A stretch of DNA of 64,000 nt from Antedon bifida (lineage: Eukaryota > Echinodermata > Crinoidea > Comatulida > Antedonidae), in contig OY727095.1 of assembly GCA_963402885.1 (NCBI GenBank), forward strand, positions 12,839,001 through 12,903,000, in the 5' to 3' direction. Made by a program: the position numbers and the translations under genes. The notes beneath the pieces were generated by a model. It saw nothing but the letters and a program-made list of their open reading frames with translations. It did not search any database and had not been told where the DNA came from. Positions 38,640 through 48,327 of this stretch are shown here, piece after piece (positions within the stretch are counted from its first letter, which is position 1; each line of letters starts with the position of its first letter).

Positions 38640-39368
38640 TTATTTTATTTCAGGGCCAGTATATGGTATTTCATCAGTCCAAAATTCAGCCGGTGGCGGA
38701 ATCTCCAACAACCATTTAATGTCTCCTCCTTTTTTTGCCGTCAACAACTTATAATACATACAGTCTCTGCCTTCATCGGGGGCGTAAGGAGGGGCCAAAA
38801 TATCCACAAACGCAGCCGGTCCATCAACAGCTTTTAATTCATGACAGTTGCCAACGTCCGGGAGCAGCAAACATACATCCGAATCTGAGGTAACGTTATC
38901 GGTCAAGTAGTGCTTCGTAGGTGTCAAAAGTTCTCGTGGTGTTGTTGGCCTATCTTGTTGTTGGAATTCATAGAATTCTGGAATATCTAAATTATTATCT
39001 TTTACTATAGGTGAAAAACTTTGAACATTAATGGTACCATACAAAACTTTGCACAATCCGTACATGTTAGGATGATTGTGCAAAGGAATGCGACTACCTC
39101 CTCTCAGAAAAAAAACACCCATCGAAAGCCCCTCATCCTCGTACAGATGCATGTACGAAACCGGCGGGAGCTTACAATCAGCAGGCATAGACGATGAAAA
39201 CAGTTCCTGCGTAACCCCAGCGGTTATATTCAAATCCGATGCTTTAATCTCATTACAACAGATTTTAAGTTTCTGTAAATGTTCCATTAACACAGTTTTA
39301 TCCGACAAAATGGTCTTAAACGTTTCCCGAGCAGCGCTTACAACTTTGTTTATCGTCGACGCTGCCAT
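38640..39368 (-). CDS. ADO: 2-aminoethanethiol (cysteamine) dioxygenase
   Basis: A single exon encoding 242 residues, close to vertebrate ADO (about 270). ADO is an iron-dependent thiol dioxygenase that oxidises cysteamine to hypotaurine and also N-terminal cysteines of proteins, linking oxygen level to protein stability. The cupin motif IPLHNHPNMYG gives iron ligands H97 and H99; NCHELKAV gives H176. The sequences VSYMHLYED, KVLYGTINVQ, GPAAFVDILAPPY and GRDCMYYKLL are family signatures; C203 and Y205 sit where vertebrate ADO forms its Cys-Tyr crosslink. The start ATG is the first in frame, with a stop-free run to TAA at 38640. It lies upstream of nothing on its own strand but AS3MT, 2 kb away. 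All expected residues are intact. Confidence 0.96.
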   Translation of the reverse strand: MAASTINKVVSAARETFKTILSDKTVLMEHLQKLKICCNEIKASDLNITAGVTQELFSSSMPADCKLPPVSYMHLYEDEGLSMGVFFLRGGSRIPLHNHPNMYGLCKVLYGTINVQSFSPIVKDNNLDIPEFYEFQQQDRPTTPRELLTPTKHYLTDNVTSDSDVCLLLPDVGNCHELKAVDGPAAFVDILAPPYAPDEGRDCMYYKLLTAKKGGDIKWLLEIPPPAEFWTDEIPYTGPEIK

Positions 39369-39414
39369 TTTAAAAAGTGAATGATGGGAAGGATTGCTAT
39401 TATCTGTGTAATAT

Positions 39415-39424
39415 AGAGGGCGGC
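39415..39424 (+). promoter_or_regulatory. GAGGGCGGC (CTCF-like half) at ADO promoter
   Basis: AGAGGGCGGC lies 47 bp upstream of the ADO start codon. It equals the right half of the CTCF core; the left half is not matched. It is one of a set of related motifs in the window. Confidence 0.3.
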
Positions 39425-39862
39425 ATGCAATACAAAATACACAAAAAAGTTACAATTACTGTACTTGTTTAATCAATTTACTGTACAATAACTTTATTGC
39501 TAAACTCCAATGGATGAAAGGAGACAATAATTAAATTAAAAGTTAAACTTGTGTTAATTACTCATCCACCTGATTATCCATTTGTAAATTTAATCATTAT
39601 TAATAAAGGAAAATAATATATTTCCATTAAAATTATTACTGTATTATTGGGTTTTTTTGTCCGATTTCGAACAAAATGTTGGTTAAAATCAAGGATATTT
39701 TGTGCAACAATTTTCAATCATTATTACTGTACATTACATGTAATAAAAACAAAACAAAACTTATCATGGTTGTCACAAGTGACATAAAGTTGTGTATATA
39801 TTTTGCAAGTCATTCTTACTTTTCCTTTTGTTTTCACTATTTGAACCTTTCTTTTGTTTTAG

Positions 39863-41144
39863 GAAGCTATTGTGTGAAGCCAGTGGAGCAGAGTTTTTGT
39901 GTTGCAGAGAAGGATTGTGTGGTGTTTGCTGATTGGAGGAGAGGTATAAGAGTTAAGTTAGTGTGTGAGTTGCTGATTGGTGGAGAAGGATAAGGTGGTG
40001 ATATGTGGATAATTGAGGGAATTTTGAGGTAGATGGAAATTGAGAGGAGACAGAGAAGGAGGGCTATGTTATGTTAAGCCAGAAAGGGATAGGTGAATAT
40101 TGATATGAGAAACTAAGACGTACAGGAGAAGAAGTAATTGAATTATGGTGATATAGAGCTGAAGCAGAAAGGAAATAAAGAGATATACATGAAGTAATAA
40201 ATTGTGAGTTGGAGATAATTATGGTGATATAGAGCTGAAGCAGAAAGGAAATAAAGTGATATACATGAAGTTAATAAATTGTGAGTTGGAAGTAATACTA
40301 TAAGGCTGTACTTAAATGTAGAACTGTTAATTGTTGAGATTACTGAGGATTAATTAAAATTGTGAATGTAAATTGACGGAAGAAATAACTGTTGGAAACA
40401 GCAGAAGTTGTTGCATGTAAAGAATTGTTTGGAAATATTGAAGAGTAACTGGATTGATACTGATATTATTTTACGTGGAAAGGAGAAAGGAATAATTGGT
40501 CGGGGAGCGGATTGCAGTGCAGAACGACATCAAGAAACATTTTAACTTTATATTTGATTTATTTATATGTCAGAAAATAGGAAGAATTATAATTGATAAT
40601 ACAAGCAGAACGGGAGCAGAGGCGTGGGAGTTGTTTAGTTGCAGAATCGGTTTAACTTTTATCTTTCTAATTTGGTTTTGTGTCAGCGTAGGAGAGAAGG
40701 CAAGAAGGAACGATATTGTGGACCTTTATTATTGTTTAATTATTCATCTTGTGATATTATTGTATTTGAAAGGGGGGTTTCGGGGATTTATTTAAAAATA
40801 AGAAGATTGTTGATATTTTGTTTGGAAGGATTGGGAAATTTGGGGAATTGCATAAAGGTTGTGGGGAATAGGAATACGGTATCATTGGTTGAGAATTGGT
40901 TGGGTTTTTTTGTGGGTTTTTTTTGGGGGGTTTGAATTATAAAAGAAAGAATTGGTTGTCAAAGATTATTATTAAATTTTACTTTTTACATTTATATGTG
41001 TACAGTTGTGGCTATTTACCGTTGTTCATCGTTGGTTACCGGCAATTACATGTCCGAAAGAGCCGTAATTGCGGCTGTGTGACAATGGTTGGCATTTAAA
41101 TGGGCAAGTTAGAAAGTAATCAAAAAGTTGAGGACTAAAATAAA
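39863..41144 (+). ncRNA. C-poor segment, possible plus-strand noncoding transcript
   Basis: A polypyrimidine tract ending TTTCTTTTGTTTTAG (splice acceptor-like) at 39862 is followed by about 1.1 kb in which the plus strand is strikingly poor in C and rich in A, G and T (GGAGAAGG, GAAGCAGAAAGG and so on). AATAAA at 41139-41144 could end it, just before the AS3MT poly(A) signal on the other strand at 41163-41168. No long conserved reading frame. It might be a divergent transcript from the ADO promoter or part of an unrecognised retroelement. Composition is seen; transcription is inferred. Confidence 0.25.
40142..40293 (+). repeat. Two-copy 76-bp tandem duplication
   Basis: ATTATGGTGATATAGAGCTG starts at 40142 and 40218. 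The copies are nearly identical through GAAATAAAG(A/T)GATATACATG and AATTGTGAGTTGGA. Confidence 0.85.
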
Positions 41145-41162
41145 TATGATTATCATGTCTCA

Positions 41163-41168
41163 TTTATT
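41163..41168 (-). terminator. AS3MT poly(A) signal
   Basis: TTTATT on the plus strand (AATAAA on the minus) lies 201 bp past the AS3MT stop codon. It is a plausible polyadenylation signal. Confidence 0.45.
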
Positions 41169-41368
41169 TGTTTTGTTTAATAAATAATTATATCTTCAAG
41201 AAAGAAGCAAATCTGATATACAAATAATCATGTCACAAATTTTTCACCACGCAGCTCCACATGATTAGCCATTGGAACTAAATAATGTTTTATTCATGTC
41301 TCCCAATTTCGGTTATGACTCTGCATGCAGCATGCTTTTAATATCTACTATAACTAGCAGGTTCCAAT

Positions 41369-44300
41369 TTAACAGCATTTGCCACTTGTTTTTGGACCAC
41401 ACCCAGACGCCACAGGCTTCGTCTCAAGGTATACAAATGGATCCATTGTACAGTCCTGTCAAAATAATATTCAACATTCCTATTAAGTTTTTCTGTGTTA
41501 TTGAGTATCTTCAATACTTTTAATCTACAATAAATAATTGTTGTCTCTAACTTTTAAAGGAAATAGATACAAACATTTTCCGTATCAAATGCTGTAGTGT
41601 TTATTCACTAATTAAACACTTAAACAATACTAATACTCACAAGTTTTTTAGGTTGACAGGATTTCTTAGCCTCTGAAGGACCAGAGGTATTGAAGGTAAA
41701 ATCGTCTGCATAGCGACTGGATTTAAGAATTGTTGCCATGGTACTGTCAACAGATGTAGGACAGCTTGCCTGTTTTCGCAAAAGAGAAAAGTAAAGAATT
41801 AGTAATGATCCCTATTATGAGTTTTGTATTTCATCTTGTTTTCCCGTCTTTATTTCCTTGAATAGATTTCTTTCAAGTAATCTGCATTACACTACCGACT
41901 TACTGAATTATATCAGATTTTGGGACGATTGATACTATAGTGAGAGGCCTTATACCATATTCTGTGCAATGTTTTGCATTATATAACATCTAAATATATT
42001 CCTTTTATTTGATTGGACGACTGTGGTCACATGGAGTGCAATAGTATGCACTATTTTCAACAATGTTTTCGTGTTTGGAAAATATTTTTTTATACTATTT
42101 GAAATACAACAGCACCACCTATTTTGTACTTCCACTGCAAATATTGAATGTTGTGACTGGTTTCGCGATGGAAGTACATTTTTGAAGAGATATATGTTTA
42201 TATAAAATGAAAGTTTTATATATATGTAATGGTACAAATAATGGCATTTGGTGAATGATGAAAGGTTATATTTCATCATTCACCTCATGCCATTATTTGT
42301 ACCATTACACTCATAAAAATTCATTATTTTTATACTATTGTGTTTGAATATGATTAGTCAACTTGCATACATACTTCAAATGTTGAAGAGATGTCAATAT
42401 TCAAGCTGTCGGGATGATCAGTGACAGTGCCCTCATATATAACGTCACCAGCTTCTTCCATCGTAGCTGGTAGTTTGAACACTCTACATGTCACAGAGAT
42501 AAACTTCATATCACCTAAAAGTACAGTAACCATGGAGTAAGTAAATTGTGTTACTCCAGTAAAATGTCAATGTACTGCAGTAGACTAGGGATCTCATTCG
42601 AAATGGGTGGTTGTGAAAAGTAAAGAGGTAACATACCTACAAGCTTGACGATCTCTGGATTTGTGATGTCAATAGGTGCGACTGATACGAGGCGTGGAGG
42701 AGAAAAGCCAACCTCTTTTGAAAAGTTGACCAAATCCTCCCACGTAAGAGCACCAGACAAACATTCTCCTGTAGAAAAATATTCAAAAAATATCTGATAT
42801 TATAAATATTTGCTTTCAAACTGGTTCATAATAACTACTAAATGATTCCATACAATTTATTAAGCTCTTTCTACACTATCAAACTAGTATTCACACACAC
42901 AGTATACTACAATATAATACATTGCATACTTTATGTTGCCGTTGTACCTGGACAGACCAGCAAGTTCCGGGATTTTGAACACCAATCTTAGTTAAAGGAT
43001 GTACTTATTGAAATAACAAAGAATTGGTACAGGAGTCTGTACATATACATTGTACTGATCAATCAATCTACCGATCTTCACACACTTATTAGCAATACAT
43101 AACCTATATTCAATTAACATAATTATTTAAACCTATACATTCATTTAAATACACTGTTCAGTGTTGTAGCCACAAGAAATAAAGTGGTCCGGAAAAGGGA
43201 ACAATCTCTGTTCAAGCCACTGGGTTGTCAAAGGCCTCTGTGAAAAAAAGTAGTCAGGTTAAAATCTTACCAACCGTACTGGTGGCTACAGCCGGGCCCT
43301 GTTATATTTAGAGTTACTTACCCCACAATACCTTGTTTTGTCTCAGATCTTCTGGCACAGGTCTGCTAGCATACACATCACTGAAGTACAGTTCTCCTCC
43401 TTCTTTCAGAGCTCTGAAAGCCTCTTCTAAGACTGTTTTTTTGTCAGGAGACAGGTTGACTACACAGTTTGATCTAGCAAAAAAAAAACAAGTTAAAGAT
43501 GTATTGTGCCCCTGAAAAAATAATTCTGAAACATTTTTTTATTGAATATGCCATTTTAATGTCACCTAATAGTTAATCCACTTTGACCAAAAATTAGATA
43601 GAAAAAAAATGTAGTACCTAAAAACTGTAATTTAAAGCAAAAAATAGGTTGGCTGCCAATGGGTTTTTAGTTGAATTTAACCATTTATTTTGTCATTTTA
43701 TAAGTGAAAACATTAATTTTTTCCCGTTTTTCCAACGCAAGTGATTAATTATTAAAAGTACAAAATAATATATTCAGTCTGATTTTATTAATCTTTATTT
43801 TTCATGTTTTTGGGGGACAATACATCTTTAATTATTTCATTTACAAATAGTCAAAACTATTATTTAGTTGAATGCTTAAACTCAGTCACTTACACAATCA
43901 CATCAAAAAAGTTTTCCTTAATTCCTGCCTCTGTTAACTTTTCGATGTAACCAAACAAAAAGTCAACATTGCTAGCTTTGTGTCCAAACAGCTCACTGTG
44001 ATAATCTTTGTATTTTCTGGCAACTTCCAACTGAAATAAATAACATTACATATTTACCAAACATATATCTTGGTATCTTTATTATCTAAATTCATTCATC
44101 AATACATTGGTAGCCAGGGGGTTGAATTGTTGCAATTTTTAGAGAAAAATTATGTACCAAATACACAGAGACAGAAATGCATACAAATATACTTAAGTAT
44201 ATGACCAAGTATATATATATATGTATCGAAAGCTCTGCTAACTTTTCTGGCTGTTTTACTTCTCGTTTTGATTTAGCTTTTCGCTTTTATCCAGCCACTG

Positions 44301-45295
44301 ATACCCACAGCATTGTCATTTTTTCAGTAATTTGCCTTTGGATTTATATATGTATGTTCATATATAATCCCACCCACTAAATTCAAATACAAGACTTCAG
44401 TAATTCTATTGTTATGGACCTGTTATTTTTTGCCAAATTTCGTACCCAGGCCTCTGGGACTATCAGTAATTGTATAAGGAAAACTAAGGTTTATAAAGTA
44501 TATATGCATAGGATAAGAGGATCTTTACCCAAATTGCAACCAACAATATCGTGTACATTACAATCATTAAGTTTGTTTGTTTTAGATAGGCAGGTACAGA
44601 ATATCATTTTAGATAAAACTACAATGTTTTATCAAATAGGTAACCTGCTATACACATGATTATCTGTGGCAATCACATGATCATTTCAACCAATCACCCC
44701 AGATTTTTCAGTAAAAAATGTAAGTGTAGGGGTTTCATTGTAAATAATAAAGTTGTATACAACACAGTAGGCCTATAAAGCAATACACCTGAACATAATG
44801 AATGTTATTGGATACCTGTTCTTCTGTCATGTCAAGTCCAGTAACATGACCATTTTCACCAACTAGTTTACTCAGCAAGTAGCAGTCGCGTCCTGCCCCA
44901 CTTCCAAGATCTAGAACTTTAGCTCCTTCTAGACAAGTCGGTATACAAAGACCACAACCATAGTACCTACAAAAATCAAGTTATCAATTCATAAGTTAAT
45001 ATTTTACCATGCATAATTGTTGCAATGTCATCGTCGAATTTGAAATATTTACTCTTCTATCTCTTGATTCTTGCTGACTCATGAAACTTTTAAACATTGT
45101 TACATAATTAATCTTAGCGTACCTGTTTTGAACTTCTTCATGTATTTGCGATAGTGCATCTTTGATATTCTTTGACATGTTCAGAGGTCTTGTACAACAT
45201 ACTGGAGTTTTTAGATCATCTGAACTTTTAAGAACTTTTCCATAATAATCTTTTACATCAGAAATAATCTGGTTAGAATCTGCTGTAGTAGACAT
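41369..45295 (-). CDS. AS3MT: Arsenite methyltransferase
   Basis: Eight exons, all with GT-AG junctions and matching phases: 45123-45295, 44816-44966, 43894-44030, 43322-43473, 42637-42768, 42375-42514, 41641-41769, 41369-41455. The product is 366 residues (human about 375). The cytosolic enzyme transfers methyl groups from S-adenosylmethionine to trivalent arsenic using thiol reductants. Visible are the SAM motif LDLGSGAGRDC (76-86), the GLDMT loop after it, and the arsenic-binding/redox cysteines C33 or C34, C62 (YYGCG), C157 (SNCVVNL) and C207 (GECLSG). The last exon encodes DPFVYLETKP and a Cys-rich end GKCC, as in animal homologues. The start ATG at 45295 gives MSTTADSNQ; the frame upstream lacks another ATG. 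A family C MITE sits in the intron only about 20 bp from the exon 4 acceptor. Confidence 0.96.
42225..42309. repeat. 39-bp near-perfect hairpin in AS3MT intron
   Basis: The arms 42225-42263 and 42271-42309 pair at 37 of 39 positions around a 7-base loop GGTTATA. The two mismatches are adjacent. It lies in the intron between AS3MT exons 6 and 7 and would fold in transcripts of either strand. Confidence 0.9.
42864..42890. mobile_element. MITE family A solo end
   Basis: AAGCTCTTTCTACACTATCA with the following AACTAGT matches the left terminal repeat of family A. No right end follows, so it is a fragment inside an AS3MT intron. Confidence 0.55.
43493..43831. mobile_element. MITE family C, copy 3 (in AS3MT intron)
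   Basis: TTAA at 43493-43496 and 43828-43831. The inverted ends AAAGATGTATTGTGCCCCTG and GGGGGACAATACATCTTTAA are well preserved. It fills most of the intron next to exon 4 without touching the acceptor. Confidence 0.8.
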
Positions 45296-45446
45296 TTTCA
45301 ATTTCTATAAGTAAAAAGCATTTTTAGTTATTATTAATAAGTAGGAATCTAAATTAATAACTTTCTTATCTAGTGCATATGAAGTTTACAATTATATAAA
45401 TATTTAAAATAATAATGCATAAATATGACAACTATTTATTAAAAAG

Positions 45447-45817
45447 GAAGATTAAAAAAATCAGACTTTAAATAGGCCATCTTGCAGTTTTAATAAAGTT
45501 ATTCAATTCTGTCTGTAAAAAAACCAAAAAAATAATAATTTCACTTAGTGTATTTATAAAAAGACAAAAGAAAGGTTTAATTTTAACCAAAAACAAAAAC
45601 CATTGTAATTGTATGGTCTGACAGACAATTTAAGTATTTTTTTCAGGCAAATATTTTTTTTCGATTCAGTTTTTGGTCAAAGTGAATAACTTACTATAAT
45701 GTGACATTTGGCACATTAAAAAAATAATTTAGCAATCAATACTTCTTTTTTCTATTTCAAGATCCAAAAAATGTGAAAATGTTTAGGGGGGAGGGGGGGG
45801 GGGACAATATATATCTA
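45447..45817. mobile_element. MITE family C, copy 4 (truncated)
   Basis: Shares AATCAGACT, GCAGTTTTAATAAAGTTATT and the GTGAATAACTTA block with copy 2, and ends GGGGGACAATATATATCTAAA. The left terminus is lost. A G-run of about 18 (45785-45803, one A within) has expanded at the GGGGG of its right end. Located 150-520 bp upstream of the AS3MT start. Confidence 0.6.
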
Positions 45818-46238
45818 AATCAAGCAGTTAATATTATCATTAACTTATTATCTTTTTTTTTGTCTTTGATAAACAACTGCTCGTCAATTAATGACATTGA
45901 TTGTAGCATCCAGACATGTTATTTAGCCTCTGGACATAGTTATTCTATTATCTAGCCTACTACTCTAAAGAAAAGGGGAGGCTTCGCGCCATGCGTCAGT
46001 CTGGATGCATATATATCAGCTAGAAAGAGGGCTAGACAACACATACAAGAAGGTAGGCCTTCTAGGCCAGGCTAGGACTAAACAACTGTGGCCTAGGCCT
46101 AGGCCTAGGCTTGGCCTTAACAACATACGCCTAGCATATTTTTGTTATGGGTTATGCATACTTACATTTTGTTGTCCTTGACTTGAAGTAAAATTAATCT
46201 ATATGTTGCAACAATGCTTTTATATATTTTCATAAGGA

Positions 46239-46254
46239 TTTTCTAGAACTTTTC
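46239..46254 (-). promoter_or_regulatory. Heat-shock-element-like site upstream of AS3MT
   Basis: TTTTCTAGAACTTTTC contains the optimal HSF core TTCTAGAA plus a third imperfect unit. It is about 950 bp upstream of the AS3MT start codon. Arsenite is a known activator of the heat-shock response, so the placement is suggestive but unproven. Confidence 0.3.
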
Positions 46255-46458
46255 AAATGCTCTTTTGTATATACCGCCCTCATGTGTGAAGTAATGTTTT
46301 GTTGAATTGTAAAAACTTAATAATAATTAATATTTGTTAATATTTTATAAACAGAAAGTCAATTCAAGTCAAGAATAAACTAAAAACCAACAATAAAAAT
46401 AGAGTCTTCGTTTTCATCGTATAAGTAGGTACGAAAAAGACAGGACACCATTAGTTTA

Positions 46459-46631
46459 TTAACCAGCCTCTGTCATGTCTACACTATCAAACTGATAAAA
46501 AAGTGTGACGTGCCTATAAAATATGGTAATGATATGCCAAAATATGGTAGTGATATGACATCATCATGTCTATATATGGGCACATCATATTTTTTGTCAC
46601 ATAAAGTTTGATAGTGTAGACAGAGCTTTAG
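46459..46631. mobile_element. MITE family A, copy 4
   Basis: Left TTAA then a worn terminal repeat (CTGTCATGTCTACACTATCA); clean right end TTTGATAGTGTAGACAGAGC. The interior has two ATATGGTA(A/G)TGATATG units and GACATCATCATG. Confidence 0.75.
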
Positions 46632-47340
46632 GACTTAAGTATGTAGGCCTAAAATGTAAAAGAATTTGATTTATGATCACTAACTTTGTAATTTATTAAC
46701 AATAAACATCACTAGCATTTGTTATAATATTAAAATGTGTTGCTGATTTTAAGCACTTCACATGAATTTATCAGAATTATGTGTATTTAATATAAAGTTT
46801 TATTTTTTTAATATAAAAAAAATGTAATTATCTATTAAATAAGACCATTTTCAAATTTATTATGGCTAAAACTTAATTAGATACAGGCAAAAAAGTGTTT
46901 TTACTTGTATGAACAGCGCCCTCAGTTAGTGATCATAAATGGAATTCTTTTACATTTCTATAAAATGTTGTTATTATACAACATATAAATGTAAATTTTT
47001 CGAACAATTTCACAAAAATAACCCTTCGGCCAATAGTTTTTGAGATTATAAGAATGTGTACTACCAGTACAGGTCGAAGGTCAATAAGAAGATTTTGCGT
47101 AATTTTCTTGAAAAAGTTCTTATTAGACTGAATAAAAACATATACCTTCATATTAATTTGAGCCCTATATTTAAAGTTTGTCCAACTGTTAGTTACGGAG
47201 TTATATGATATGTAGGTCAAAGGTCAAAAATGCCAAAAATCATACTTCTGGCCATTTTTTGACAAACTTTTCCATGGACGAACCACTAACCAAAATCCCG
47301 AAGAAAAATTTACGAAAAATAATCTTGCTGATGTTCGTCC
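46632..47340. other. Intergenic between AS3MT and creatine kinase, with DR1 motif
   Basis: No gene seen. CAGCGCCCTCAGTTAG (46914-46929) is another GAGGGCGCT-type motif. At 47214-47226 AGGTCAAAGGTCA is a perfect DR1 nuclear-receptor site. The 46.93-47.34 kb stretch has the look of an old dispersed repeat. Confidence 0.4.
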
Positions 47341-47759
47341 GCGCACGCCAATAAAGTGTTGTAACGTGTAGTCATGACGACGCGCTTAGGCCATGGCAAC
47401 GCATGGCGCATCATATGCGGAATCTGACCAATGGCGTAATGGTATCTCCCAATACGCTTATTGTTTATCGAACAATCGAATTGAGACGCAAAACCCATCA
47501 TCATCATTTTGTTATTATTTCATTCTACTGGGGAGTGTAACCAAGGAGGCGAGGTGCGGACCTGTGATAACGGTAGGTAAGTTTTTTTCTTTATTTGGAA
47601 GTATTTAGTTTATATTTTATTTACAAATTAATTTTAAATTATGAAAGAAATATAGGAATATGGTGCAAATAAACAAATTTATCCTTTCATAAATAGGCCT
47701 AAAGAAACCTAACAAACTTATGTTGAACAAGGCTGCTCCAACGTGTTCAAAATAAGTTT

Positions 47760-48086
47760 GTAAACGTTTTGATGTTGTTAATTGTCTTGAACCTCTTAAG
47801 TTTAGAAGATTTAATGTTTCTTTACAAGAGTGTCAATTGTTTGTTTACTAGGCTAGGTCTAGGTAGGCCTAGTTGTGACTGCTGTTCTCTTTTCAGTTTA
47901 CATGCTCCTTCTCGTAAAACTAGAGTTAAGTCCACTTTTTATGTTCCGAGTAAATGTCTCGAAAATGGGTTTCAGACACGCTTGCCTTCTTTGTATAACC
48001 ATTTAAGTGAGTCAAATATAAATGTTGATATTTTTTCCAATAGCCATTCTTCATTCAAGACTCATTGTATTCTTTTTAAAAAATAA
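47760..48086 (+). pseudogene. Decayed LINE reverse-transcriptase C-terminus
   Basis: One frame reads HAPSRKTRVKSTFYVPSKCL, then GFQTRLPSLYNHLSE and FKTHCILFKK, ending in a stop. This is the style of the C-terminal tail of non-LTR retrotransposon polymerase. Only about 60-70 codons remain and the upstream part is interrupted by TAGGCCTA-rich sequence. Not a host gene. Confidence 0.5.
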
Positions 48087-48327
48087 TTGTGCTGAATAGG
48101 CCTAGGCCCTAGGCTAATTTTTACTAGGCCTATTTAACATATATTTATTTAAGTTTGCTTCATAGATAGAGTATTTATTGTAGGCCTATCTGTTTTCTGT
48201 TTCATACCTTTAAGTGGCAACTTTCGTTGCTGTTGATTTTGATGAAATAAAATAAAAAATAAATAAATAAAATAATAAAAATAGTTTTCTTTAAATAGAC
48301 GTGTCATCAATATCACAACGGTAAAAA

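Noticed and set aside
47393-47608. 71-codon frame just upstream of creatine kinase
   Set aside because: Starts within a GC-rich stretch, with no domain; at most it could overlap a noncoding leader exon ending near a GTAGGTAAG donor at about 47573, which I cannot confirm.
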